From JBFMFR01 sp040752025 (GTDB taxonomy: Bacteria; Chloroflexota; Anaerolineae; Anaerolineales; UBA4823): DNA of 64,000 nt. This document shows positions 51,258-60,625 of this stretch, piece by piece (the first letter of the stretch is position 1; each line of letters starts with the position of its first letter). The position numbers and the translations under genes were made by a program. Under the pieces are notes generated by a model. That model worked only from the letters and a program-made list of their open reading frames with translations. It did no database searches and was not told the DNA's origin. Where the stretch lies: NCBI GenBank assembly GCA_040752025.1, contig JBFMFR010000001.1, positions 186,001 to 250,000 of the forward strand. Reading direction: 5' to 3'.

Positions 51258-52661
51258 ATGGATAATAAATATCACATTTGGACCGAAGGTTGTCAGATGA
51301 ACGTAGCCGACTCCTTGCGGGTGGCATCTGCCCTGGAACACCTGGGATACCAGCCCACGCGCCATGCGGAGGAGGCCCGGGTGATCGTTTTGAATACCTG
51401 TGTTGTGCGCCAAAGCGCCGAAGATAAAGCTTACGGGCGCCTGTACTCTTTGAGACCGCTCAAGCAAAAGCGCCCCGATCTGGTGATCAACTTGATGGGC
51501 TGCCTGGTAGGCGTCAAGGGTTACCAGCGTCTCAAAGAACGTTTTCCATATATAGACGTTTTTTCTCCCCCTTCTGATCCCGGCCCGCTGGTGGCTTTCC
51601 TGACTCAGGGTGAAACTCGCACCCAGGTGCAAAGCGAGATTCAGCAGCGCTTTGAAATCATGAATGGCGATCTGCGCCTGCCAGCAGCGGAACGCGGCAA
51701 ACTGGTGACATCTTATGTGCCGGTGGTGTTGGGCTGCTCACATGCCTGTACATTTTGCATCATCCCTTACCGGCGTGGCGTGGAACGCAGCCGCCCGGTG
51801 GACGAGATTATCGCCGAAGCTCGCTCCCTGGCTGCGCAAGGCGTGAAGGAGATCACCCTGCTGGGGCAAATCGTGGATCGCTATGGCAAAAACATCCCAG
51901 GGGGAGAGGGCCTGGCCGATCTGCTGCGCCGGGTGCACCAGGTAGCTGGACTGGAGCGCATCCGTTTTTTAACCTCTCACCCCAACTGGATGACGGACGA
52001 GCTTTTGCGCACAGTCGCCGACCTGCCCAAGGTGATGCCACACATCGAAGTGCCAGTGCAGGCTGGTGATGATGAAGTCCTGACGAACATGCGCCGGGGT
52101 TACAGCGCAGACGATTATCGCCGCCTGGTGGAACGCATCCGGGAGCGCATCCCGGGCGTTTCGATCGCAACCGATATCATCGTGGGCTTCCCTGGCGAGA
52201 CACAGGCCCAGTTCCAGCACACTTACGATCTACTGGAAGAACTGCGGCTGGATGTAGCTCACCTGGCGCGCTATTCACCGCGCCCGGGCACAGTTTCCGA
52301 GCGGCGCATGCCGGATGATGTTCCAGATCATGAAAAATGGCAGCGCTTCCGCGCCCTGGAAGAACAACAAGAGCGCATCGCCGGCGAAATCAATGCCCGA
52401 TACCTGGGCGAAACTGTACCGGTGCTCTTCGAGGAGAAGGTGCGCGGACGCTGGCGCGGACGCACACCCACCAACAAGCTGGTCTTTGTGGAAACGCCTG
52501 AAAACCTGCGCGCTCAGGTGCGTAATGTGACCATCACCTGGAGCGGCCCCTGGTCGATGCAGGCCATGCTGTTGCCAGCCCCGAACATTGCTGGTATCCT
52601 CCACGCAGGTCAAGGTGGAGATTCCGGCGAGGCCAGTTTCGCCGAAGCGCGCTCCGTATAA
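51258..52661 (+). CDS. miaB: tRNA-2-methylthio-N6-dimethylallyladenosine synthase
   Basis: A 467-residue radical-SAM methylthiotransferase that adds 2-methylthio to i6A37 of tRNAs. The N-terminal UPF0004 domain begins YHIWTEGCQMNVADS with cluster cysteines at residue 12, in LNTCVVRQSAED and in LMGCLVG. The radical-SAM CxxxCxxC is C160/C164/C167 in GCSHACTFCIIPYRRG. A C-terminal TRAM domain follows (about 375-440, LGETVPVLFEEKVRGRWRGR). ATG 51258 is chosen over an upstream frame start because the promoter -10 lies inside the latter. MiaB versus MtaB/RimO: the sequence around GCQMN favours MiaB. Confidence 0.92.
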   Translation: MDNKYHIWTEGCQMNVADSLRVASALEHLGYQPTRHAEEARVIVLNTCVVRQSAEDKAYGRLYSLRPLKQKRPDLVINLMGCLVGVKGYQRLKERFPYIDVFSPPSDPGPLVAFLTQGETRTQVQSEIQQRFEIMNGDLRLPAAERGKLVTSYVPVVLGCSHACTFCIIPYRRGVERSRPVDEIIAEARSLAAQGVKEITLLGQIVDRYGKNIPGGEGLADLLRRVHQVAGLERIRFLTSHPNWMTDELLRTVADLPKVMPHIEVPVQAGDDEVLTNMRRGYSADDYRRLVERIRERIPGVSIATDIIVGFPGETQAQFQHTYDLLEELRLDVAHLARYSPRPGTVSERRMPDDVPDHEKWQRFRALEEQQERIAGEINARYLGETVPVLFEEKVRGRWRGRTPTNKLVFVETPENLRAQVRNVTITWSGPWSMQAMLLPAPNIAGILHAGQGGDSGEASFAEARSV

Positions 52662-52734
52662 ACGTGGTGCGTCTTCACAGACTTCCAGGTAGCTCTCATC
52701 TCCTAACAATCAGGTCAGTTTTTCCCAGGGGAGA

Positions 52735-52763
52735 TTGCCTTACAGGTAGAATCATTGTATAAC
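52735..52763 (+). promoter_or_regulatory. Promoter of the hybrid histidine kinase gene
   Basis: TTGCCT (52735-52740), 17-base spacer, TATAAC (52758-52763), then the ATG at 52781. The leader would be about 10 nt, too short for a normal RBS. Confidence 0.6.
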
Positions 52764-52780
52764 AGGGCAGGTTAGTTTCT

Positions 52781-55700
52781 ATGGTCTGGGTACAATTACC
52801 TTTTGTTCTGCTGCTCTTTCTGACAACGGCCATGGCAATCGCGATTGCCCTGTACGCTTTTCAGCGCAGGCGGACTCCAGGTGCATCCTATTTTGGATGC
52901 TTTATGTTGGTGCTGGCTTTTTGGGCATTCGTCTATGCCCTTGAACTGTCTACCCCCATCCCCGAAGTTCAAACCCTGTGGCTTAGGATAAGATATCTCG
53001 GCATTCTGCCGCTCCCCGCCACTTTGTTATTGTTTGCACTGGCGTATAGCGGCCAGGGCAACTACATCACCCCGCGCCTCACCGCGCTGTTATGCATCGA
53101 ACCTGCAATTACGATCCTGCTGATACTAACCAACCAACAGCATGGCCTATTCTGGCGCCAGATCACCTTGCAACAGATCGGCTCTTACTCGGGTTTACTG
53201 CTCTCCTATGGGCCTGTTTTCTGGGCCCATGCAGTGTACACCTACGCCATAATCACCCTGAGTATGGTGCCGTTGTTCAGGAACGCCACTCATCAAACAA
53301 ACATCTCTTACCGAAAAATCCGCATTCTATTGTTGGGAATCCTCTCTCCTCTGCTGGCTAACGTTCTGACGCTTTTACACCTGTTCCCTTTGCCATTCCT
53401 GGATCTGACCCCGTTTTCGTTTTCTTTCTCCTGCCTGGCTACTTTTCTGGCCATCATTCAGATGAGATTTCTGGAGATTCTGCCAGCGGCTCAACACCTG
53501 CTTACCGAGGAGATGCTGGATGGGGTTGTGGTTCTGGATAACCAGGATCGCATCCTCTATCTGAACAAAACTGCCCGAGAAATCCTGGCGGATTCAAAGA
53601 AAGAAGTCATCGGTCAATTCATCGGCAGTATCTATCCAGCCTGGAAACAACTGAGTTCACGATCTGCGGAAAGCCTGGCGGGAAATGCACCTGCTGGCCA
53701 ACCCCACCCACCAATCATCGTGGGGGCAGAACACGATGGACAGAGTTATGAAGTAGCACGCTCGCCGGTGAGAGATACCAGCAGCTTGCATGTTGGCAGT
53801 CTAGTCATCTGGCATAATGTCACACACAGCAAACACACAGAAACGCTGCTGCGTCGCCAGCTGGAAGAATTAACCATCCTGCATGCCATTGCTACCACTT
53901 GCGTAGAAGCCAGCGATGAAGGCACTCTGATCTCCAGCGTGATTCGTACGCTCTCAGAAGGCTTAGCGATCAGGAGCCTGGCGGTTTTCTTGATGGATGA
54001 AAATAGCGGTTTGCTATTGGCTCACCCTGTCTGTACTGAGTCCACCAGTGGCCGGCCAATCGCGCCCGTTGAACCAGGCCAGGGAAGTATTGGACAGGCC
54101 GCCCAAACGGGCGCTCTATGTTACATCCCGGATATTCAAAAAGCCAGCGATCGTCAAATACATCCTTACGCGCGCAGTGCGCTAAGCGTGCCGATCAGGA
54201 CCAAGGCGCGGGTTATCGGAGTGCTATCTGCGGAGCGCGCTGAAATCGACGCATTTACTGCCGAAGACGAGCGCCTACTGGCTACTACGACCAGCCAATT
54301 AGCCATCGCCCTTGAACGGCTACGTGCGGAGGACTCCGAGCACCGACGCGTTCAAGAACTGCTGGCTATCACCCGCATTGGCACCGAAATTGCTTCCTTG
54401 TTGGATCAGCAGCAAGTTTTGGATTCAATCGTTCGCCATGCAGCCGAGATCTCCCGATCTGGTGCCAGTGGACTGTTCGCTTACCATCCGAACAGGCGTT
54501 TCTTCCTGGTAGCAGCTTATGGCGTAAACGAGGCTTTCATTGACAGAATCAATACAGAGGGAATTCCTCTGGAAGGGACAGCCGTTGGACGAGCCGTGGC
54601 AGAGCGCCGGCCATACCAGATACCCGATGTGCGTGAAGACCCAACCTATGCAACTCCCTCCGTGGCCAGCATGGAAAACATTCGTTCGATCCTGGCGCTA
54701 CCCATGCTGCGCGGCGAGGAAATTGTCGGCGGCATCGTTATCTGGCACCGCCAGCCGCGCAACTTTACGAAAGAGGAGGAATTGTTCCTGCAAGCGCTGG
54801 CCCAACAGAGCGTCACAGCCATCGAAAACGCTCGTTTGTTCGCGCTGGAGCGTGAACAGCGCAAGTTCGCCGAAGTGCTGCGAGACACCGGTGCAGCTCT
54901 GACAGCTTCGCTTAACCTGGATGAAATCCTCGATCAATTGCTCGACCAGCTTGCCCGCCTGGTGCCTTACGATGCCGCCAATGTATCCTTGGTAGAGGAG
55001 GGCCAGGCCAGAGTGGTGCGCCAGCGCGGATATGAAACGATCAGCGAACGGTGTAGTCAGATCGTCGCCAATATGTCGCTGCCAATCGCTGCTACCCCCA
55101 ATTTCCGGCGCATGTTCGAGACCCGGCAACCCATGGTCATCCCCGATACCAGTCACGATCCCGATTGGATTATGATCGACGATGAGGTTGGCGAACGCTC
55201 CTGGGCGGGGGCTCCGATCATCGTAAACGGCACAGTGATTGCATTCTTCTCGCTGGACAAGCACCAACTGGGTTTCTACCAGCCTGCTCAAAGCGAACAA
55301 CTGGCTAACTTCGCCGGACAGGCCGGCTTAGCCCTGCAAAACGCCCTGTTGTTTGGTGAAACGCGCCGGCGCGCCTCACAGCAGGAGGCCATCAACCAGA
55401 TTATTACCGCGGCAGTTACCGCCCCCGACCTGCCCAGCCTGTTGGAAACGGCTCTGGATGTAGTCCTGGGAGTATTGGACGTGAATCAAGGTGGGCTATG
55501 GATCGCTGACCAGTACGCCCTACGCGGCTTGCCTGAATCCGTAGGCTACGCCAGCTCACAGTACGCGCAATTCACTGGAGATCGCTTCCCCCGAACAATC
55601 ACGATCCGGGACTGGCAGCAAGTACGCCCGGATGATCCATTGGCAAACTGGAAATCCCATATGCTGCAGTTCCACCTGCGCGCCATGTTGTTCGTTCCGG

Positions 55701-57385
55701 TGATGATCGCCGGCAAGCGCATCGGGGCCATTTCCCTGGTTTCTCCTTCACCCCGGCAATGGACAGAAGACGAGGTCGCCCTGCTCGAAGCCGTAGGCAG
55801 GCAACTGGGCAGCGCAGTAGAACGACTCGACTTGCTGGCAAAAACTCAGGAACAGGCTCGCCAGGTTCAACAGATCATCGATACCGTTCCGGAAGGGGTG
55901 CTGTTATTGGACGCCGATAGGCGCATTATGCTGGCGAACCCGAGCGCCTGGCAGAATCTGTCCTACCTGGTGGAACAAATACAATTCGAACAAAACGGAG
56001 AAGGCCCACGCCTCTCCCATTTAGCTGGTTGGCCGATTGAGACCTTAATGAAGGCCAGTTCCGAAGAAAACTGGCAAACCCTGACAAGCCTGCCAGGCAC
56101 CGAGGCTAACGCCCCACAGCGAATCTTCGAAGTGGCCGCGCGTCCGGTAGAAGCTGAAAGTCGCTCGGCTGGTTGGGTGCTCGTCCTACGAGATGTGACG
56201 ATCGAGAGGGAAAACCAGGTAAAAGCCCAAATGCAGGAGCGCCTGGCAACTGTGGGCCAGTTGGCTGCTGGTATTGCACACGATTTCAATAACATCCTGG
56301 CGGCCATCCTGGTGTACGTTGACTTGCTGGCTATGGAGCCCAGCCAATCGAATACTGACCGTGAGCGTTTGCATATTGTCCAGCACCAGATCCAGCGCGC
56401 CGCCAGCCTGATCCGGCAAATCCTGGATTTCAGCCGGCGCTCCGTCATGGAAGAAATCCACCTCGATTTGCTGCCTTTCCTCAAAGAGCTGGAGAAACTG
56501 CTGGCACGCCTGTTGCCGGAAAATATTCGCCTATCCCTGGCTTACCAGCCCGGGACCTACCAGGTAAAAGCCGACCCCACGCGCCTGCAGCAGGCTTTGA
56601 TGAACATCTCGCTCAACGCGCGCGATGCCATGCCTAACGGCGGCACACTGCACTACGAGCTGGAAAAGGTATCCATCGCCCCAGGAGATAAACTCCCCGT
56701 GCCAGACCTTTCAGCCTCCGACGCAACCAGCGGCGAGTGGATCCGCATCCGCATCCGAGATACTGGCACCGGTATGCCGGCAGAAATCTTGCCGCGCATC
56801 TTCGATCCCTTCTTCACAACGAAGCCTGTGGGACAGGGGACCGGCCTGGGGCTGGCGCAAGTATACGGAATTATCAAGCAACATCGTGGCAGCATCGATG
56901 TGCATAGCAAACCGGGTGAAGGCAGCACCTTTGTCCTCTACCTGCCAGCTTTACAACTCGAGCCCAGGCTCAGCGAGGAAAGCTATGCCATGGTTCGAGA
57001 GCCTACCAAGCTGGGGTCAGGCGAGACTGTCATGGTAGTTGAAGATGATCCAGCCACCTGCCAGGCAGTCACGGTGCTATTAGAAAATCAGAACTTTAGC
57101 GTTATCACCGCATCCAACGGCAAGCAAGCGCTGCAAGTTTATGAAAACAGCGGCGATGAAATCTCTCTGGTAGTAAGCGATGTCGTTATGCCCGAGATGG
57201 GCGGGGTAGCGCTCTACCAGGCTTTACAAGCCAGGCGTCCCGGGCTCAAGGTATTATTTATCACAGGCCATCCGTTGGATATAGAAAACCAGGTGTTGCT
57301 AGAAGAGGGGTGTGTCCTTTGGCTGCAGAAGCCCTTCTCCGCACACCAATTCAACGCGGCGTTGAGCAAAATTCTCAAAACCTAG
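52781..57385 (+). CDS. Hybrid sensor histidine kinase: 7TM, PAS, multiple GAF, HisKA, HATPase, receiver
   Basis: A 1534-residue sensor. Residues 1-225 hold seven hydrophobic helices of the histidine-kinase 7TM type. A PAS domain follows (about 240-360, DGVVVLDNQDRILYLNKTA). Then come four GAF-like domains between about 365 and 1025, a further PAS-like segment (1030-1150, DTVPEGVLLLDADRRIMLAN), HisKA with H1167 in GIAHDFNNILA, and HATPase_c with NISLNARDAMPNGG, DTGTGM and GTGLGLAQVYG. The C-terminal receiver (about 1410-1534) has D1467 in LVVSDVVMPEMGG. The HDFNN H-box is the type used by cytosolic-signal hybrid kinases. No cognate regulator gene is adjacent. The stop overlaps the convergent recO gene by four bases. 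Confidence 0.93.
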   Translation: MVWVQLPFVLLLFLTTAMAIAIALYAFQRRRTPGASYFGCFMLVLAFWAFVYALELSTPIPEVQTLWLRIRYLGILPLPATLLLFALAYSGQGNYITPRLTALLCIEPAITILLILTNQQHGLFWRQITLQQIGSYSGLLLSYGPVFWAHAVYTYAIITLSMVPLFRNATHQTNISYRKIRILLLGILSPLLANVLTLLHLFPLPFLDLTPFSFSFSCLATFLAIIQMRFLEILPAAQHLLTEEMLDGVVVLDNQDRILYLNKTAREILADSKKEVIGQFIGSIYPAWKQLSSRSAESLAGNAPAGQPHPPIIVGAEHDGQSYEVARSPVRDTSSLHVGSLVIWHNVTHSKHTETLLRRQLEELTILHAIATTCVEASDEGTLISSVIRTLSEGLAIRSLAVFLMDENSGLLLAHPVCTESTSGRPIAPVEPGQGSIGQAAQTGALCYIPDIQKASDRQIHPYARSALSVPIRTKARVIGVLSAERAEIDAFTAEDERLLATTTSQLAIALERLRAEDSEHRRVQELLAITRIGTEIASLLDQQQVLDSIVRHAAEISRSGASGLFAYHPNRRFFLVAAYGVNEAFIDRINTEGIPLEGTAVGRAVAERRPYQIPDVREDPTYATPSVASMENIRSILALPMLRGEEIVGGIVIWHRQPRNFTKEEELFLQALAQQSVTAIENARLFALEREQRKFAEVLRDTGAALTASLNLDEILDQLLDQLARLVPYDAANVSLVEEGQARVVRQRGYETISERCSQIVANMSLPIAATPNFRRMFETRQPMVIPDTSHDPDWIMIDDEVGERSWAGAPIIVNGTVIAFFSLDKHQLGFYQPAQSEQLANFAGQAGLALQNALLFGETRRRASQQEAINQIITAAVTAPDLPSLLETALDVVLGVLDVNQGGLWIADQYALRGLPESVGYASSQYAQFTGDRFPRTITIRDWQQVRPDDPLANWKSHMLQFHLRAMLFVPVMIAGKRIGAISLVSPSPRQWTEDEVALLEAVGRQLGSAVERLDLLAKTQEQARQVQQIIDTVPEGVLLLDADRRIMLANPSAWQNLSYLVEQIQFEQNGEGPRLSHLAGWPIETLMKASSEENWQTLTSLPGTEANAPQRIFEVAARPVEAESRSAGWVLVLRDVTIERENQVKAQMQERLATVGQLAAGIAHDFNNILAAILVYVDLLAMEPSQSNTDRERLHIVQHQIQRAASLIRQILDFSRRSVMEEIHLDLLPFLKELEKLLARLLPENIRLSLAYQPGTYQVKADPTRLQQALMNISLNARDAMPNGGTLHYELEKVSIAPGDKLPVPDLSASDATSGEWIRIRIRDTGTGMPAEILPRIFDPFFTTKPVGQGTGLGLAQVYGIIKQHRGSIDVHSKPGEGSTFVLYLPALQLEPRLSEESYAMVREPTKLGSGETVMVVEDDPATCQAVTVLLENQNFSVITASNGKQALQVYENSGDEISLVVSDVVMPEMGGVALYQALQARRPGLKVLFITGHPLDIENQVLLEEGCVLWLQKPFSAHQFNAALSKILKT

Positions 57386-58218
57386 GGGTCTTCTACGCCC
57401 CTTCGTATCCTGCGTAAAAAAGCCGGGGTGTTCAAGCCGCGCTCCAAATGATAAGTCAGGTAATGCTGCACGATAACTTCCAGCTCACGGCTGAGATCAG
57501 GGGTTAACCTGGCCCGCGCCGCATTAGAAAAGTTGCTGCGCTGAAAATGACGCAAATACTTGAGCGCCTGCATAGAAATGGGCCAGGATCCGTTCACCTG
57601 TAAGCCACAATTGGGACATAAAACGCCGCCCAACTGGGCCGAGAAATACTGGTCTTGAGGCCGGATCTCATTTCCACATTGGGCACAGGCAAACAATTGA
57701 GGGCGAAATCCGACAAAGTCCAATAAGCGGACTTCGTAGAAACGCACGACCAGGTCCAGATCAAGCGGCTGGCACAGGCGGGACAGTGTGTTCACCAATA
57801 ACTGGTACAGACCACGGTGTTCCCCCTCTTCATAAGTAAAGCGGTCCAACAATTCCACAACATAGGAAGCATAAGTTGTGCGCAACAGATCATCACGCAG
57901 CGCTAAGTAAGCATCCACCGTCTCCGCCTGGGTAACAATCGGCATATCCCGCCCGCGCGCCAGGAGTAAATTGGAGCGCGTGAAAGGTTCCAGATGCCCC
58001 GCTTTGCGCGAGCGCGGTTTACGCACCCCTTTGGCGATGGCGCGCATCTTCCCCAACTCCTGGCTGAACAACCAGAGCAGACGGTCGGCTTCGCCCCAAT
58101 CACTGTGGCGGAGTACAACCGCCTCCACACGAAAGAGGCGCTGGCGCTGAATGCTGCTGGCCTGGACGCTTCCCGGTGATGGGGTTTGTTCTGCGGCATC
58201 ATGATCTTGAGGGGGCAT
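57382..58218 (-). CDS. recO: DNA repair protein RecO
   Basis: A 278-residue protein of the RecF recombination pathway, mediating RecA loading on SSB-coated DNA. The N-terminal OB domain (about 27-100) contains FRVEAVVLRHSDWGEADRLL and FSQELGKMRAIAKGVRKPRS. The helical domain carries the four-cysteine zinc motif CAQCGNEIRP ... LCPNCG (about 177-204). Length is slightly above normal because of a ~25-residue Gln/Ser-rich N-terminus. The gene is convergent with the hybrid kinase gene and divergent from rplI. Confidence 0.92.
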   Translation of the reverse strand: MPPQDHDAAEQTPSPGSVQASSIQRQRLFRVEAVVLRHSDWGEADRLLWLFSQELGKMRAIAKGVRKPRSRKAGHLEPFTRSNLLLARGRDMPIVTQAETVDAYLALRDDLLRTTYASYVVELLDRFTYEEGEHRGLYQLLVNTLSRLCQPLDLDLVVRFYEVRLLDFVGFRPQLFACAQCGNEIRPQDQYFSAQLGGVLCPNCGLQVNGSWPISMQALKYLRHFQRSNFSNAARARLTPDLSRELEVIVQHYLTYHLERGLNTPAFLRRIRRGVEDP

Positions 58219-58261
58219 GTGGAAGATTATATCAAAATCCCCCGGCGGTGCTCCAAATTTG

Positions 58262-58290
58262 TTGACGCCTGGCGCTCATTCTGGTAAAAT
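58262..58290 (+). promoter_or_regulatory. Promoter of rplI with a ~110-nt structured leader
   Basis: TTGACG (58262-58267), 17-base spacer, TAAAAT (58285-58290). The predicted leader runs from about 58297 to 58406 and contains small stems such as GGGCG/CGCCC (58302-58321) and GTCGC/GCGAC (58328-58343). A ribosomal-protein leader of this length may bind a regulatory protein. Confidence 0.7.
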
Positions 58291-58406
58291 CAGCCCGCTT
58301 TGGGCGTTGTACCCTTCGCCCAGGCAGGTCGCGCTTCAGCGACTTATCCACACGGGTCGCGGCACTATCACGCCCGCGCCCAATTTAGCTGAAAGGGCTT
58401 GTTCAC

Positions 58407-58970
58407 ATGAAAGTACTATTGGTCAAAGATGTTTACAAACTGGGCCGTGCTGGCGACGTCAAACGCGTTGCCGATGGCTATGGCCGCAACTACCTGATCC
58501 CGCAGGGCCTGGCTGTGCTGGCAACAGCCGGCGCACTCAAACAGGTTGAACATATCCGCACTCAGGCCGACACCAGGCGCGCCATCCTGAACAAAGAAAT
58601 GGGTGGAGTGGCTGAGGTTCTCTCTAAACTCACCCTGTCTTTCGCCGCCAAGGCAGGCGAAACTGGCAAGCTGTATGGCTCCATCACGCCCCAGATGATC
58701 ACAGATCAAATCCAACAGAAAGCCAACTTAGAGATCAGCCGGCGCCAGATCGACCTGGAGCCCATCCGCACGTTGGGCACGCACAAAGTGCATATTCGTC
58801 TCACGATGGACCTGGTCCCAGAGATCACCGTGATCGTTCATCGCGAAGGTGAGGCCATCTCTGCTGTATCAGACGAAGTACCGCAAGCTGACGAAGACCA
58901 GGCGCCAGCCGAAGTTGCCGCTGCCGCAGAACCAGAAGAAATCGCCGAAGTACCTGCCAGCGAATCCTGA
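58407..58970 (+). CDS. rplI: Ribosomal protein L9 (bL9)
   Basis: A 187-residue large-subunit protein. The N-terminal domain starts MKVLLVKDVYKLGRAGDVKR with the L9 signature ADGYGRNYLIPQGLAV; the C-terminal domain includes GKLYGSITPQMITDQI. The last ~40 residues form an acidic Glu/Ala-rich tail (PQADEDQAPAEVAAAAEPEE) absent from standard ~148-residue L9. In many bacteria rplI follows rpsF-ssb-rpsR; here it stands alone with its own promoter. Confidence 0.95.
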   Translation: MKVLLVKDVYKLGRAGDVKRVADGYGRNYLIPQGLAVLATAGALKQVEHIRTQADTRRAILNKEMGGVAEVLSKLTLSFAAKAGETGKLYGSITPQMITDQIQQKANLEISRRQIDLEPIRTLGTHKVHIRLTMDLVPEITVIVHREGEAISAVSDEVPQADEDQAPAEVAAAAEPEEIAEVPASES

Positions 58971-59049
58971 GGATCGGAAGAGGTTCACAGCGAGTAATTG
59001 CAACATGCCTTGATTTTGCCCGGGTTAGAATCGCTAAGCGAAGCCCTTT

Positions 59050-59108
59050 GTACCGGCCCGCGATCAGGAGATGTCGATAGTGGACTTCGTTCGATCTCAG
59101 GCCGGTAC
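59050..59108. other. Long-range inverted repeat upstream of the RodZ-like gene
   Basis: GTACCGGCC (59050-59058) pairs with GGCCGGTAC (59100-59108), followed by TGCTTTTCTCTC. The 41-base loop contains GATC at both ends. It could be an rplI terminator or a leader element of the next gene. No gene lies in 58971-59137. Confidence 0.5.
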
Positions 59109-59137
59109 TGCTTTTCTCTCCGGATGAAATCCATCTT

Positions 59138-60577
59138 ATGAGCACCACAGTCGGCCAAAAACTACAACAAGCCCGCCAGGGACGCGCTCTTACGCTCGAA
59201 CAAGTTGCACAAGCAACTTATATTCGCGTTCACTACCTGCAAGCGATGGAACAAGGCGATTTCCACCTGATCCCGTCCAGAACGCAAGCGCGGGGGTTTT
59301 TACGCGCTTATGCCGAATTTCTGGGCATGGATGCCGAAGCGCTACTGGCCGAACTAGAACCGGGATCGCGAAGCGCGGAGGCTGTAAATCGGGCTCCAAC
59401 CAGAACTTCTCAGCAGCAAGATATCTCAGGTCGCTCAACGGGCCGCTCCGAGCAGCCACGCTACCAACCACCCTCATCCGAGTCTGGCCCAAGCGAAATC
59501 GAGGCAGTGCTTCCCCAAGAAGAACCGGGGAACAACTCTGAGGTCGAACTCACCGAAAGCGCATCCAGCGCCAGGCCTCTATCCCCACCCCCAGCTCAAA
59601 GCGCCGCAGCCCGCGCTTTCATCGACATAGGCCAGATGCTAAAGCGACAGCGCGAACTTTTGGGCATCTCACTGGATGATGTGGAACGCCATACGCACCT
59701 GCGCCAGTATTACCTGAAAGCCCTGGAAGCCGGCGATTTGGATAATTTGCCCTCGCCTGTTCAAGGACGAGGCATGCTAAACAACTATGCGGTCTTCTTG
59801 GGGTTGGACCCCGATCCGGTACTGCTGCGTTTCGCTGAAGGGTTGCAAGCCCGCCTGGCAATCCAACCCGGGCAAAACCTGCAGAGCGCGGGCTCGATGG
59901 AGGCCAGTTCAGTGAGCGTGCGCAAACCCGGATTGCCCATGCGCTTGCGACGCATCTTTTCTGGCGATGTGCTAATCGGCGTCGCTCTGGTGGTGTTCCT
60001 GGCTTTGTTCGCCGGTTGGGGCGCCATACGCATCTTCACCATGCGCACCGAGCAGGCCCCGACCGCCACTGCGCCATCGATTGCCGATGTTTTACTGGCA
60101 ACGCCCACCGCAACGGCGTCTTACACCCCCCTGCCGCCCACGCCAACTAACTCAGCTCTGCTGCCTCCGTTTCTCTCCACGAATGCGCTAGGGGATGAAC
60201 TTCCTCCCGAGGCTCAGGGCAAAGTGCAGGTATATATCGCCGTGCAGCAACGCGCCTGGATGCGCATCATCGTGGATGGCAATACCGAATTCGAAGGGCG
60301 GGTGATCCCTGGTAGTGCTTACCCGTTCGTCGGCAGCTCCCAGATCGAAGTGCTCACCAGCAATGGCGCAGCCTTACGGATCTACTTCAACCAGCGCGAC
60401 CTGGGCATGCTTGGCTCTTTTGGCCAGGTGGTCAACCAGGTTTTCACGATACAAGGCATCCTGACCCCCACCCCAACGATTACGATGACCCCCACGGCCA
60501 CGCAGCCAGCTACAGCCACACCCACTGCCACCGCTACGCCCCGGCCTGGAACAGCCACCGCGCCGGCTTTGCCATAG
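59138..60577 (+). CDS. RodZ-like membrane protein with two HTH_25 domains
   Basis: A 479-residue protein. The first helix-turn-helix domain (about 5-72) reads VGQKLQQARQGRALTLEQVA then YIRVHYLQAMEQGDF and RGFLRAYAEFLG. A second similar domain (about 165-232) has IGQMLKRQRELLGISLDDVE, HLRQYYLKALEAGDL and RGMLNNYAVFLG. A single membrane helix (about 278-302) leads to a Pro/Thr linker and an extracytoplasmic DUF4115-like domain (about 365-445, VYIAVQQRAWMRIIVDG). RodZ proteins link the MreB cytoskeleton to the membrane and have one HTH; the duplication is unusual. The C-terminus is Thr/Pro low complexity. A distinct regulator role is possible. Confidence 0.85.
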   Translation: MSTTVGQKLQQARQGRALTLEQVAQATYIRVHYLQAMEQGDFHLIPSRTQARGFLRAYAEFLGMDAEALLAELEPGSRSAEAVNRAPTRTSQQQDISGRSTGRSEQPRYQPPSSESGPSEIEAVLPQEEPGNNSEVELTESASSARPLSPPPAQSAAARAFIDIGQMLKRQRELLGISLDDVERHTHLRQYYLKALEAGDLDNLPSPVQGRGMLNNYAVFLGLDPDPVLLRFAEGLQARLAIQPGQNLQSAGSMEASSVSVRKPGLPMRLRRIFSGDVLIGVALVVFLALFAGWGAIRIFTMRTEQAPTATAPSIADVLLATPTATASYTPLPPTPTNSALLPPFLSTNALGDELPPEAQGKVQVYIAVQQRAWMRIIVDGNTEFEGRVIPGSAYPFVGSSQIEVLTSNGAALRIYFNQRDLGMLGSFGQVVNQVFTIQGILTPTPTITMTPTATQPATATPTATATPRPGTATAPALP

Positions 60578-60625
60578 CCGTTTTGATTCAGATAAAGCTT
60601 CTTTTATTTTACAGGTATCCTCCCT

